This document shows positions 33,369 through 42,622 of a stretch of DNA of 64,000 nucleotides, in pieces (the first letter of the stretch is position 1; every line of letters begins with the position of its first letter). Location: positions 186,001 to 250,000 of the forward strand of contig CAWEMY010000006.1 in NCBI GenBank assembly GCA_963810305.1, given 5' to 3'. A program made the translations under genes and the position numbers. The notes beneath the pieces were generated by a model, which did not search any database, was not told the origin of the DNA, and was given only the letters and a program-made list of their open reading frames with translations. Source of the DNA: JACDCA01 sp963810305. Its GTDB lineage: Bacteria > Acidobacteriota > Vicinamibacteria > Vicinamibacterales > 2-12-FULL-66-21.

Positions 33369-35960
33369 ATGGCACGCCTCACCCTCGGCGAGCGGTTGTA
33401 CCGGATCCTGCTCCGCTTCTACCCCGGCGAGTTCCGCGACGATTACGAGCACGAGATGCTGCTCGCCTTTCGCGAGCGCGTCTCTCACGACCGCGGCGTC
33501 GGCGTCGGCGCAGTGCTCCGGCTCTGGGCACAGTTGCTCGCCGACTCCATCGTCCGCGCACCCGGTGAGCATCTGGACGTCCTGCGTCAGGACCTTCGTT
33601 ATGCCGTGCGGTCGCTGAGGCGCGCGCCCCTCTTCACCTTGACCGTGATTGCGACACTGGCCCTCGGTGTCGGTGCCAATACAGCAATTTTCAGCGTCGT
33701 CCATGCAGTCGCGCTGAGGCCGCTTCCCTACGAGTCGTCAGAACGTCTCGTGCGGATCTGGGAGCGCAACGAATCCCTGTCGATCACCGGGTTCGCCGTG
33801 TCGCTGCCGAACTTTGTGTCATGGCGGGAGCGAACTCAGATGATGGAGCTGGCGGGCTGGAGGAGCGGCAGCGCCACTCTCCGTTCGACGTCGGAACCGG
33901 TCAGAGTCCCCTCTGTCACTATCAGTCCCAACTATTTCAGCGTGGTGGGAGCGAAGCCGGTTGCCGGTCGCGCATTCGTTGAGACCGACGCCGAACCGGG
34001 CGCCGACCGCGTGGCGCTCATTCGCGATTCTCTGTGGCGCAGTTATTTCGGCGGCGACCAACGGGCAATCGGCAGCACCGTCACGGTCGGCCCGACGACC
34101 TACACCATTGTCGGCGTGATTGCCGAAGACAGCGTCCCGCTGTCGGCCGAGTTCTACATGCCGCTGCGCGTGGACCCCGCTGAAGAGGCACGCGACAACC
34201 ATATCGCGAGCGTGATCGGCCGGGTCAAGCCGGGCTACACGATCGCCCAGGCGCAGCAGGAGATCGAATCGATCGCGCGACAGCTCGAGACGGAGTTCCC
34301 GCAGTCGAACCGCGGCTGGGGCATCGAGATGTCGACGGTCTACGACTGGCTGGTGCCGGAGGAAACCCGGCGTGCGTTGTACGTTCTGCTCGGCGCGGTC
34401 AGCTGCGTGCTGCTGATCGCGTGCGCCAACGTCGCCAACCTGATGCTGGCGCGAGCTGCCTCACGGAGGCGGGAAGTCGCCGTCCGGATGGCGATCGGCG
34501 CCGCGCGGCGGCGGCTGGTGCGACAGGTGCTGACCGAGGGCCTGTTGCTCGCGATCGTCGGCGGCGCGGCTGGCATCATGGTCGCGTACTGGACGGTGCC
34601 GCTGATGCGGCAGTGGCTCCCCGACAACCTTCCGCGCGCTGATGAAACGAGCGTCAACTCCGTCGTGCTGCTGTTCTCGTTGGCCGTCTGCTTCGTGACC
34701 GGGATTGCCTTCGGGATTCTGCCGGCGCTCGCCGGCTCCAGAGGCGATCTCATCGGCGCGATCAAGGACGGCACTCGCGGCTCCTCGACCGGCGGCAACC
34801 GGTCGCGGCAGATGCTCGCTGCCGCACAGGTCGCTCTCGCCACGATCCTGCTCGTCGGCGCGGGTCTGCTGGTGCAGAGCCTTCAACACCTCCAGCGGGT
34901 CCAGCTTGGATTCGATCCCGCCAACATGACGACGGCGATGATGGGCCTGCCCCCGGACCGATTCAAGGAGCCGGGCTCGGCGTGGGAAGGCTTCTACAAA
35001 CTGTTGCTCGCACGGCTGGCTGCTGCGCCTGGCGTTGAAGGCGTCGCCATGTCGAGCGGCGCTCCCTTTGGCGGCGGCAACACCGGGATGCCTGTCAAGG
35101 GTGTCGGTGAGACGACCATGGGCGACGCATCGCTCCAGACCGACTGGCGTATGGTCAGCCCCGATTACTTCAGGACCATGCGCATCCCGCTGCTGCGCGG
35201 CCGGTATTTCGCTCCGTCGGGCGATATCGACAAGAACACGGTCATCGTCACCGCCACGATGGCGCGGCGCATGTGGGGAGACGCCGATCCGATCGGACGA
35301 GCGATCCTTGCCGGTCCTAACGGAGAATTCACCGTCGTCGGCGTTGTCGGAGATGTGCGCAATCTCGATTTGTCACTCACACCGGCGCCGACCATGTATC
35401 TGTCGACCGCCCGGTTCGTCTGGCCGACCATGACGATCATCGTTCGTGGCGATGAACGCGCCGGGGCCCCCGAGTTGCTTCGCAGGACGGTGCGCGACAT
35501 CGATCCGCAACTCGCGGTGTTCAACGTTCGGCAGATGACTAACCTCATCGATCAAAGTGCGGCCCAGCCAAGGCTGAATGCGTCGCTCATCGCGCTGTTT
35601 GCCGTGATCGCCGCGGTGCTCGCGGCGCTGGGGATCTACGGAGTGCTGGCGTACCTGGTTTCCCAGCGTGCGCAGGAGATCGGGATCCGGATGGCGCTCG
35701 GCGCCAGCAGGCCTGCGGTGCTGCGCCTGTTTCTCGCGCGCGGATTGTGGCTGGCCGTGGGCGGGCTGGTTGCTGGCGTGGTCGGATCGGTCGCGGTTTC
35801 ACGCTGGATCGGGTCGCTGCTCTTCGACGTCCGCGCGCGCGATCCGTGGACGATTGCTGCCGCGGCAGGCGCCGTCGGCATCGTGGCGCTTCTCGCAAGC
35901 TACATCCCGGCAAGGCGCGCGACGAAGGTAGATCCGCTGATCGCACTCAGAGCGGAATAA
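33369..35960 (+). CDS. ADOP permease 2 with N-terminal permease-prefix domain
   Basis: An 863-residue ADOP protein with an extra N-terminal domain of about 75 residues (ERLYRILLRFYPGEFRDDYE...LLADS) before the hallmark QDLRYAVRSLRRAPLFTLTVIATLALGVGANTAIF. Two MacB-FtsX units follow, ending YIPARRATKVDPLIALRAE. Similar helical prefix domains are known on PadR-linked permeases, and here the PadR gene is two bases upstream. The prefix is soluble and charged and could sense or bind a partner; that is inference. No ATPase gene is near. Confidence 0.88.
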   Translation: MARLTLGERLYRILLRFYPGEFRDDYEHEMLLAFRERVSHDRGVGVGAVLRLWAQLLADSIVRAPGEHLDVLRQDLRYAVRSLRRAPLFTLTVIATLALGVGANTAIFSVVHAVALRPLPYESSERLVRIWERNESLSITGFAVSLPNFVSWRERTQMMELAGWRSGSATLRSTSEPVRVPSVTISPNYFSVVGAKPVAGRAFVETDAEPGADRVALIRDSLWRSYFGGDQRAIGSTVTVGPTTYTIVGVIAEDSVPLSAEFYMPLRVDPAEEARDNHIASVIGRVKPGYTIAQAQQEIESIARQLETEFPQSNRGWGIEMSTVYDWLVPEETRRALYVLLGAVSCVLLIACANVANLMLARAASRRREVAVRMAIGAARRRLVRQVLTEGLLLAIVGGAAGIMVAYWTVPLMRQWLPDNLPRADETSVNSVVLLFSLAVCFVTGIAFGILPALAGSRGDLIGAIKDGTRGSSTGGNRSRQMLAAAQVALATILLVGAGLLVQSLQHLQRVQLGFDPANMTTAMMGLPPDRFKEPGSAWEGFYKLLLARLAAAPGVEGVAMSSGAPFGGGNTGMPVKGVGETTMGDASLQTDWRMVSPDYFRTMRIPLLRGRYFAPSGDIDKNTVIVTATMARRMWGDADPIGRAILAGPNGEFTVVGVVGDVRNLDLSLTPAPTMYLSTARFVWPTMTIIVRGDERAGAPELLRRTVRDIDPQLAVFNVRQMTNLIDQSAAQPRLNASLIALFAVIAAVLAALGIYGVLAYLVSQRAQEIGIRMALGASRPAVLRLFLARGLWLAVGGLVAGVVGSVAVSRWIGSLLFDVRARDPWTIAAAAGAVGIVALLASYIPARRATKVDPLIALRAE

Positions 35961-35971
35961 CGCGCTCCGCG

Positions 35972-36041
35972 CGCGACGTGCGACGTGCCACGTGCGACGT
36001 GCTCACGTGCTCACGTGCTCACGTGCTGACGTGCTGACGTG
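35972..36041. repeat. CACGTG-type tandem repeat, left arm flanking the GNAT gene
   Basis: CGACGTG heptamers change into CACGTGCT and CACGTGCTGA octamers. The sequence is nearly the reverse complement of the array at 36596-36677 on the other side of the single gene between them. It ends just before the -10-like TATCAT (36045-36050). Confidence 0.78.
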
Positions 36042-36057
36042 CGTTATCATCGCGGCA

Positions 36058-36597
36058 GTGCTGGCTCTCCAGGGGACATGCTGCACGGTCAGGACGTGGC
36101 GGAGGAGCGATGCGGTTTCGCTCGTGCGGCATGCCAACAATGTCAACGTCGCCAAATATCTCCGCGACCGCTTTCCGCATCCCTACACCGAAAAAGACGC
36201 CAAGGCCTTTCTCAGACACGTGTCGGCCACTGACGACACGAGCAATCTCGCAATCGATGTCGCCGGTGAAGCCGTCGGTGCCGTCGGCTTCGTACCCGGG
36301 CGCGATATCGAGCGCTTCTCAGCCGAGATCGGGTACTGGCTCGGCGAGGAACTCTGGGGCCGGGGGATCGTGACGGAAGCGCTCTCGCTGGTCACCAGCC
36401 ACGTATTCAGTCAGCTGAATTTTCTGCGGCTGTATGCGCTGCCGTTCGCCGACAACCCCGCGTCCGTGCGGGTGCTCGAGAAGGCAGGCTATACCCGCGA
36501 GGCGCTGCTACGCGCCAGCAGCGTCAAGTACGGCATCCCCAAAGATCAGTTCCTCTACAGCCGCATCAATCCGGCCTGGACGAATGCACCCACGTAG
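36058..36597 (+). CDS. GNAT acetyltransferase, RimJ/RimL-like
   Basis: A 179-residue protein: VRTWRRSDAVSLVRHANN, EIGYWLGEELWGRGIVTEALSLV for the acetyl-CoA site, and YALPFADNPASVRVLEKAGYTREALLR, the classic motif of ribosomal-protein or antibiotic N-acetyltransferases of the RimJ/RimL type. The substrate is not predictable. The GTG at 36058 lies seven bases after TATCAT, suggesting a leaderless message. The gene is framed by inverted CACGTG-type repeats and its stop codon TAG lies at the start of the right array. Converges with ADOP 3. Confidence 0.82.
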   Translation: MLALQGTCCTVRTWRRSDAVSLVRHANNVNVAKYLRDRFPHPYTEKDAKAFLRHVSATDDTSNLAIDVAGEAVGAVGFVPGRDIERFSAEIGYWLGEELWGRGIVTEALSLVTSHVFSQLNFLRLYALPFADNPASVRVLEKAGYTREALLRASSVKYGIPKDQFLYSRINPAWTNAPT

Positions 36598-36677
36598 CAC
36601 GTAACCTCGTAAGTACGTGGCACGTGAGCACCTCGCACGTGAGCACGTGGCACGTCGCACGTCGCACGTCGCACGTG
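36596..36677. repeat. CACGTG-type tandem repeat, right arm flanking the GNAT gene
   Basis: Units CACGTGAG, CACGTGG and CACGTCG, the last repeated three times, fill the whole gap to the end of ADOP 3. The CGCACGT unit recurs at 62215-62250. Confidence 0.78.
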
Positions 36678-36678
36678 T

Positions 36679-39090
36679 TTAGTCGTTTCTCAACGCAACG
36701 ATTGGGTCGACTGCCATGGCACGCCGGGCCGGGATATAGCTCGCGAGGATTGCCACGAGCGTCAGGAAGACCGATACCGTGGCGAAGCTCACCGGGTCGG
36801 TCGGCGTCACGTTGTATAGAAGCGTTCGGATCACCGGAGTGACCGCAGCGGCCCCCACCAGTCCACCGACGACGCCGGCAGCGGCAAGCCGCATCCCCTG
36901 CCCGATGATCAGGCGCAGCACATCCCTGCGTTCGGCGCCCAGGGCCAGGCGAACCCCGATCTCCTGCACGCGCTGCGACACCGAGTACGACAGCACCCCG
37001 TAAACGCCGATCGACGCAAGTCCGAGCGCGATGAAGCCGAAAATCGAGAACATCGAGCCGAACAGCCGGTATTGCCAGTAGCTCAACTGCCGCAGGCGTT
37101 CCATCGTCTGGACGTCAAATACCGGCAGCAACGAATCAGCGTGCCGGATCTGTTCACGAACGGCCGGGATGATCAACTTCGGATCGCCGGCAACCCGCAT
37201 GGTGAGGCCGGTGTTCAGCGTCTGCCGATACGGATACGGCACATACGCCGCCGGATCCTGCGGCTCGTTGTTGTCTCCCTGGTCGTGACGGAAAGTGGCC
37301 ATCACCCCGATGACCGTGAACCATTCCTCTTGGGGTCCCACGAGGCGGAAACGGCGGCCGATCGGATCCGTGTCCGGCCACGTTCGGTTGGCCATCTGCT
37401 CGTTGATCATGGCGACACCGCTCCGCGATATGCCTTCCGCGTCGGTGAAGTCCCTCCCTTTCAGAAGTGACACGTCCATCGTGCGGCGAAGATGCGGGGT
37501 CACCCCGATAACGCCGACGACCGGTTCCTTGCCGCGCTCCACGGCCCGCCCTTCCACGATCACTCGCCCGCCTCCACCGCCGCTACCCATCGGCACGAGG
37601 TTGGAGGCGAAAGCCGCCTGCACTCCGGGTAACGACTCGACGCGTCGAACGATGTCGTCCACGCGACGTGCCTTGGCATCCTCGATCTCGTACGCCGCTC
37701 CAGGCAGGTAAAACCTGAGTGTCATCAGCGGTGCGGTGTCGAAGCCAACGCTCGCCGTCTGGAGGTTCATGAAGCTGCGCACGAACAGCGACGCGCCGAC
37801 GAGAAGCACCAGCGACAGCGCGACTTCGACGATGACGAGAGTATTGCGAAGCCATGCCCGGGAACTGCCGGCGCTCCCCCGGCCGCCTTCTTTCAGATTG
37901 CTCTGAAGATTGCTGCGAACCGCCTGAAACGCAGGGACCAGGCCGAACACAATCCCGGTCAACATCGAAACCCCGATGGTGTAGGCAAGCGACCTTGAAT
38001 TGAGACTCCATCGAATGAAGTACGGGATCTCGTCGGGAGGCATGGAGCTGTCGAGCATCTTGATACCGATCCAGGCGATCGCGATCCCGAGTGGCGCGCT
38101 CAATAGGCCTATCAGCACGGCTTCGGTGAGCAGTTGCCGGACGATTCGCCATCGTCCCGCGCCGAGCGCTGCGCGAATCGAAATCTCGCGCTGCCTCGCG
38201 CTTGCTCGTGCGAGCAGCAGGTTTGCGACGTTGGAGCACGCGATCAGGAGCACCAGCGTCGCCGCCCCCATCATGGTCAGGACCACGAGCTTGACGTCGT
38301 CAGGGAGCATCCACTGGCTGAGTGAGCGCGTGACAGTGCCCCAGTTCTCGTTCTCGATCGGGTAGGTCCTGGCCAGTCGGGCCGCCAGGCCGTTGAGATC
38401 TGCGTCAGCCTGCTGCGGCGTCACGCCCGGTTTCATCCTCGCGAAAACCTGCAGGCCACGCTGGTCGCGTGGAGTGCCTTCCTGGTACGACGCGACCGGA
38501 ACCCACAGACGGTGGTTCTCCGGAAACAGGAAGCGCGGCGGCATCACCCCGACGACGTTGTGCGGGCGGCCATTGACGTTGATCGCCCGGCCGACGATGG
38601 CCGGGTCCTTCTGATATCGGCGCTCCCATACTTCATGGCTGAGAAGAACGACCGGCTCGGCGCCCGGGCGGTCCTCTTCGGGAACGAAGCTGCGGCCAGC
38701 GACAGGGGCGACGCCAAGCAGTGGGAACAGATTCCAGCTGATCGTGGCACCACGGTAGCGCTCGGGATCGCCGTTCGAATCGGCAATCGTCAGGCTCCGT
38801 TCGGTGAACGCTGCGAGTGACGCCATCGTAGTGTTCGAATCGCGATAGTCCTTGTAATCGGCATACGACAGACCGCCCCGCCTGACGTTCTCTTTCGGGT
38901 TGGTCGAGCTGACGGCGACGATCCGGTCCGCCTCTGGATATGGGGTCGGACTCAGGATGACGCCGTCGACAACGCTGAAGATCGTGGAATTCACGCCGAT
39001 GCCAAGAGCGAGGCAGGCCACGGCAATCGCGGTGAATCCCGGATTCTTCAGCAGTGAGCGAATGGCGTAGCGGACGTCCTGTTTGAACAT
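36679..39090 (-). CDS. ADOP permease 3
   Basis: An 803-residue duplicated orphan permease: FKQDVRYAIRSLLKNPGFTAI at the N-terminus, LALGIGVNSTIFSVVDGVIL in the first helix, a middle segment SIRAALGAGRWRIVRQLLTEAV, and YIPARRAMAVDPIVALRND at the end. It lacks the prefix domain and has no regulator or ATPase neighbour. The gene is read toward the GNAT gene, from which it is separated only by repeats. Its promoter should lie in 39091-39200, where no strong elements stand out. Confidence 0.88.
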   Translation of the reverse strand: MFKQDVRYAIRSLLKNPGFTAIAVACLALGIGVNSTIFSVVDGVILSPTPYPEADRIVAVSSTNPKENVRRGGLSYADYKDYRDSNTTMASLAAFTERSLTIADSNGDPERYRGATISWNLFPLLGVAPVAGRSFVPEEDRPGAEPVVLLSHEVWERRYQKDPAIVGRAINVNGRPHNVVGVMPPRFLFPENHRLWVPVASYQEGTPRDQRGLQVFARMKPGVTPQQADADLNGLAARLARTYPIENENWGTVTRSLSQWMLPDDVKLVVLTMMGAATLVLLIACSNVANLLLARASARQREISIRAALGAGRWRIVRQLLTEAVLIGLLSAPLGIAIAWIGIKMLDSSMPPDEIPYFIRWSLNSRSLAYTIGVSMLTGIVFGLVPAFQAVRSNLQSNLKEGGRGSAGSSRAWLRNTLVIVEVALSLVLLVGASLFVRSFMNLQTASVGFDTAPLMTLRFYLPGAAYEIEDAKARRVDDIVRRVESLPGVQAAFASNLVPMGSGGGGGRVIVEGRAVERGKEPVVGVIGVTPHLRRTMDVSLLKGRDFTDAEGISRSGVAMINEQMANRTWPDTDPIGRRFRLVGPQEEWFTVIGVMATFRHDQGDNNEPQDPAAYVPYPYRQTLNTGLTMRVAGDPKLIIPAVREQIRHADSLLPVFDVQTMERLRQLSYWQYRLFGSMFSIFGFIALGLASIGVYGVLSYSVSQRVQEIGVRLALGAERRDVLRLIIGQGMRLAAAGVVGGLVGAAAVTPVIRTLLYNVTPTDPVSFATVSVFLTLVAILASYIPARRAMAVDPIVALRND

Positions 39091-39200
39091 GCTGTCTCCT
39101 GGGGAGCACGGCGCGCCTGTGGGCCGGAGTGTGTGCTAAACGCCATATGAGTTAGACGGGGTGGACCGAACGCCGGTTCGAGCTGTGATGAAATGACCGG

Positions 39201-39626
39201 GTGCTTCACGAATTCATCCACTTCTTCGCGCCGCTGACGGCGAACTGTCGTGATTTCCATGCGCGTTGGGCGTCCGCAGCCGCTCTCGGCGAGAGCAGTG
39301 TCAGCGGCCGCTGGGAGGGGGAGTGGATCAGTGAAACATCCGGGCATCGCGGGCCACTGCGATGCGTCCTCACCGTAGTCTCGCCGGCCCTCTGGCACCT
39401 GGCGTTCAACGCCGGGTATTCGCGGATCTTCCGGGCGTGCTACACCGCGGATTTTACGGCTGCCTCCGAAGAGGGGCGCTGGGCATTCACCGGACGCGAG
39501 GATCTGGGTGTGATCGCCGGTGGTCTGTACGAATACAGCGGGTACGCAACGCTGGCGGAGATCATCTGCCGCTACAGGTCCCCTCGCGACCAGGGGGAAT
39601 TCAGATTGATGCGTGTCAATTTCTAA
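39201..39626 (+). CDS. Conserved hypothetical protein
   Basis: A 141-residue protein that resembles uncharacterised proteins of about this size with the pattern W-x-G-x-W-x-S-x-x-S-G-H-x-G-x-L (here RWEGEWISETSGHRGPLRC) followed by beta strands and GVIAGGLYEYSGYATLAE. The alternating strands suggest a small beta-barrel or lipocalin-like fold. I know no function. The GTG start at 39201 lacks a clear ribosome-binding site, so the start is uncertain. The stop codon TAA is part of the TTCTAACTTC repeat that borders the ISL3 remnant. Confidence 0.65.
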   Translation: MLHEFIHFFAPLTANCRDFHARWASAAALGESSVSGRWEGEWISETSGHRGPLRCVLTVVSPALWHLAFNAGYSRIFRACYTADFTAASEEGRWAFTGREDLGVIAGGLYEYSGYATLAEIICRYRSPRDQGEFRLMRVNF

Positions 39627-39630
39627 CTTC

Positions 39631-40708
39631 GACTCTTCCGGGTTTAGCGTGGGTATAGATCCAGCCCACCGCAGTGAAAGTAGATCGCCGTCGTAAAGTG
39701 CTGGGGGTTCCGAAACCCACAGGCCTTGCGCTTGATGGTCATGATTTTACTGTTCAATCCTTCAGCGACCCCGTTCGTGATGCGATGTCGACAGTAGCGC
39801 AGGACGCCGGCGAGGTGACGCTGCAGCGTGGCCGCCACGCGCTTGATCGGCTCGAGCTGACTGCGGCGCGCCCACCCGTACCACCGGCGGAAGAAGCGCG
39901 TCACGGCGGCGGGCTGCCGATAGGTCCAGAGCGTGCGCAGCGCCTCTTTGATCGCCCACGCGCGGCCGACTTTCAGGTGCAAGGCCTGCAGGTGCTTGAA
40001 GTCGCCATCGCGCGAGCGGGGTCGATGCTCCGCGCTATAGAGCCACAAGTACCTGGTCCCGGTCAGCACCGACTCGCCCGTCTGGCGCAACAAGGTGCGG
40101 TGTTCCTGTTTCCGCACCAGGTCGACGGCGGTCGTGATGTCGCGCATCACGTGGAAGCGATCGAAGACGATGCGATCAGCGCCGGCGGGCAATCCGTCGC
40201 GCGTCGCCTTGATGTACGGGTCCCACATATCCATCGCCACCGCCTGCAGCGCGTCGCGCTGCGCGTCGGTCAAGCCGGCATAGAAGGGGGCCAGGCTCTC
40301 CGCGCCGCGGCCCTCGCCCACGTATTCGACCGTCGACCGCGCGAGATCGCACACGACCGTGTGATACACGTGCCCTTTGCGAAACGCTTTCTCGTCCACC
40401 CCGACATATCGAATCGGCCGGGCCGTCTTGCGGGCCTGACCGCGGGCCACCGCCCGGTGCAGGACCCCCCAGGCTTCATCCCACGTGATCCGCAACAATC
40501 GGCAGGCGCCGCTCAGCGTGCTGCACTGGTGAATCACGTCGATCACCAAGCGCTCCATCAGCAGCGTGAAGCGCGCGCGGGGCTCGGCCCAGGGCACGCG
40601 CACTTGCTTGACGCCATGGGTCGGACACTGGACCCGAGGAATTCGCGCGTGCAGATGCGTCTCAAACTGACAGGTGTCGAGATGCCGCCACGTCCGCTCC
40701 TCCGCGTC
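39631..40708 (-). mobile_element. ISL3-family insertion sequence remnant
   Basis: One end begins GACTCTTCCGGGTTT at 39631, a plausible ISL3-type terminal sequence, directly after TTCTAACTTC. The other end stops inside the transposase gene, where the sequence changes abruptly to TCTAACT repeats at about 40709. The 5' part of the element is missing. Confidence 0.7.
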
Positions 40709-40714
40709 TAACTC
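39644..40714 (-). pseudogene. ISL3 transposase, N-terminally truncated
   Basis: Open for about 357 codons without a native start. The first residues come from repeat DNA, then RTWRHLDTCQFETHLHARI, VQCPTHGV and VRVPWAEP, the end of the ISL3 zinc-finger region, followed by the DDE catalytic domain (YVGVDEKAFRKGH, VAMDMWDPYIKA, NGVAEGLNSKIMTIKRKA). The normal N-terminal region of roughly 60-80 residues is missing. A GTG at 40603 could start a 319-residue catalytic fragment, but activity is doubtful. Confidence 0.78.
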
Positions 40715-40784
40715 CTAACTTCTAACTTCTAACGTCTAAAGTTAGCTAAGCTAGAAGTTCGGAGTTAGAAGTTAGGAGTTAGGA
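40704..40784. repeat. TTAGAAG/TTAGGAG heptamer hairpin between two insertion sequences
   Basis: Left arm: TCTAACT CCTAACT TCTAACT TCTAACG. Centre: about AGTTAGCTAAGC. Right arm: TTCGGAG TTAGAAG TTAGGAG TTAGGAG. The arms are reverse complements with a period of seven. It joins the broken ISL3 end to the left end of the IS5/IS1182-like element. Confidence 0.8.
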
Positions 40785-42059
40785 GCTTGCTGAAAAACGC
40801 AGTGTAGCGCGGGATCGACAAGCCGCGGCGGGTGTACTACGATGCCGCCATGCGAGGAGACGACCGGCACCCCGACCCGATGTTCAGCTACGTGTCCGCC
40901 GAGGAGCGGATCCCGGCGGACCATCCGCTGCGGGCCATCCGGACGCTGGTCGACGAGATCCTGCGCGACATGTCGCGGGACTTCAGCCGGTTGTATGCGC
41001 CGACGGGCCGCCCGTCGGTCCCGCCCGAGCGCCTCTTGCGGGCGCAGCTGCTGCAGATCTTCTACTCGATCCGGAGCGAGCGCCTGCTGATGGAGCAACT
41101 CGAGTACAACATCCTGTTTCGCTGGTTCGTGGGCCTCTCGATGGACGAGGCCGTGTGGACGCCGACGGTGTTCACCAAGAACCGCGATCGCCTGCTGAAC
41201 GACACGATCGCCGGCCGCTTCTTCGCGCGCGTGGTCGCCAAGGCGCAGCCGTACATGTCCGACGAGCATTTCACGGTCGACGGCACGCTGATCGAGGCGT
41301 GGGCGAGTCAGAAGAGTTTTCAGCCGAAGGACGGGCCGCCGCCGGACGGGGACGGCCGCAATTTTCACGGCCAGACGCGCACGAACGACACGCATGCGTC
41401 GACGACCGATCCGGACGCGAAGCTGTATCGCAAGACCTCGACCGGCGAGGCGCGGCTGGCGTATCTCGGGCACCTGCTGATCGAGAACCGCCACGGGCTG
41501 ATTGTCGACGCGATGGCGACCGAGGCGGACGGCACCGCCGAGCGCGACGCGGCGGTGCTGATGCTGCACCGGCGCTGGCGCCGGGCTCCGCGGCGGCGCA
41601 CCGTCGGCGCGGACAAGGCGTACGACACGTACGGCCTCGTCGAGGTGCTGCGCGAGCTCGAGGTGACGCCGCATGTCGCGCAGAACCTGAAGCGCCGCGG
41701 CGGGAGCGCGATCGACGCCCGGACGACGCGCCACGAGGGCTACGCGAAGAGTCTGCACGCGCGGCCGCGGATCGAGCCGGCGTTTGGCTGGCTCAAGACG
41801 ATCGCCTGGATGCGGAAGGTGAAGCTGCGAGGGCTCGCGAAGGTCGACTGGCTCTTTCGGTTCGCGAGCGCCGCGTTCAATCTCCGCCGGCTCGTGACGC
41901 TGAGGGCGGTGCCGGCATGAGATCCCTCGTCGTTCGGCCGCTCCGGGCGCTCGTCAGCTGGCCGACGCGCCTGACCCGCGCCGCGCGCAGGCCTCGTCGC
42001 CGGACCTCCAGCGCGGCAGATCACGTCCGTCGCACCTTTTTTCAGCAAGCTCCTAACTC
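40776..42059 (+). mobile_element. Intact IS5/IS1182-like insertion sequence
   Basis: Perfect 22-bp terminal inverted repeats at 40776-40797 and 42038-42059 (core GGAGCTTGCTGAAAAA) enclose one transposase gene and nothing else. The outer six bases of the repeats (GAGTTA) are part of the TTAGGAG array, so the true tips may be at GGAGCTTGC. Length about 1.28 kb. No clear direct target repeat is seen. Confidence 0.85.
40850..41920 (+). CDS. IS5/IS1182-type transposase (DUF772 + DDE domain)
   Basis: A 356-residue transposase. N-terminal DUF772 domain: HPLRAIRTLVDEIL, GRPSVPPERLLRAQLLQ, MEQLEYNILFRWFVGLSMDE. Catalytic part: FTVDGTLIEAWASQKSF (first Asp), VGADKAYDTYGLVE (second Asp) and RIEPAFGWLKTI (Glu). 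No frameshift is present, so it is probably active. A GTG at 40832 would add six residues. The surrounding terminal repeats confirm the element. Confidence 0.9.
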   Translation: MRGDDRHPDPMFSYVSAEERIPADHPLRAIRTLVDEILRDMSRDFSRLYAPTGRPSVPPERLLRAQLLQIFYSIRSERLLMEQLEYNILFRWFVGLSMDEAVWTPTVFTKNRDRLLNDTIAGRFFARVVAKAQPYMSDEHFTVDGTLIEAWASQKSFQPKDGPPPDGDGRNFHGQTRTNDTHASTTDPDAKLYRKTSTGEARLAYLGHLLIENRHGLIVDAMATEADGTAERDAAVLMLHRRWRRAPRRRTVGADKAYDTYGLVEVLRELEVTPHVAQNLKRRGGSAIDARTTRHEGYAKSLHARPRIEPAFGWLKTIAWMRKVKLRGLAKVDWLFRFASAAFNLRRLVTLRAVPA

Positions 42060-42067
42060 TAACTCTC
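42050..42067. repeat. Short TAACTCT repeat at the right edge of the IS5/IS1182-like element
   Basis: CTCCTAACTCTAACTCTCG follows the right terminal repeat and is in the opposite orientation to the TTAGGAG array on the left edge. Confidence 0.6.
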
Positions 42068-42622
42068 GAATGCCACGACATCGCAGACGCATCAGTGCCA
42101 CGACAGCGCTGCCGTGCGGGAGCTGGGGACGCGTTCTGAGCGTTTTACAAAGAGCGGGACGCGGTCGGTGATCCACGGCTCCGGGCAGTCCATAGGCCGC
42201 ACAGCGCATCGCGTGATCCTGGCTTTGTCTCCAGGCGAATCGTGAGGGTGCTGTCGACCGACAGCGACGGTGGCCCGGATGTACGCGACACCGCTTCGGC
42301 CGGGACGCGAAGGATTCGAAACTGCCGTGGCCATCGTGGCGCACGAACCGGATCACGCGCTACCGACCGCTCACCGGCTTGGGCAAGGGATCCGGGCGCG
42401 TCGGTGCGTTCGGGAACGCACGTCGGCACTGCTCACGCCGCATTGGGCGTGCGCCGCGCCGTTTGCTGTAGCGGGGCGCTGTGCCGGGTTGCGAACGCCA
42501 GGACTTTGTCACATCGATGATTCACTGAGCGAATCACGACAGATCGAGATTGAGCCCCTTGTACTTTTTGCACGGTTTCTGTAGTCTGTGGCGCACTGGT
42601 CGATCACACGGCGACGGCGCGC
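42068..42622. other. Non-coding or unrecognised stretch between two transposase loci
   Basis: About 550 bases with several short open frames on both strands but no recognisable domain, ribosome-binding site or consistent coding bias. It probably contains the left end of the IS701-like element and possibly other decayed transposon sequence. Confidence 0.5.

Noticed and set aside
36058..36597. The GNAT gene with inverted arrays as an autonomous transposon
   Set aside because: No transposase or target duplication is seen, and similar arrays occur at other places without such symmetry around genes.
42042..42356. 104-codon frame on the minus strand and a 104-codon frame on the plus strand at 42270-42584
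   Set aside because: No domain, Arg/Ser/Pro-rich composition, no ribosome-binding site, and they lie in DNA between broken transposons.
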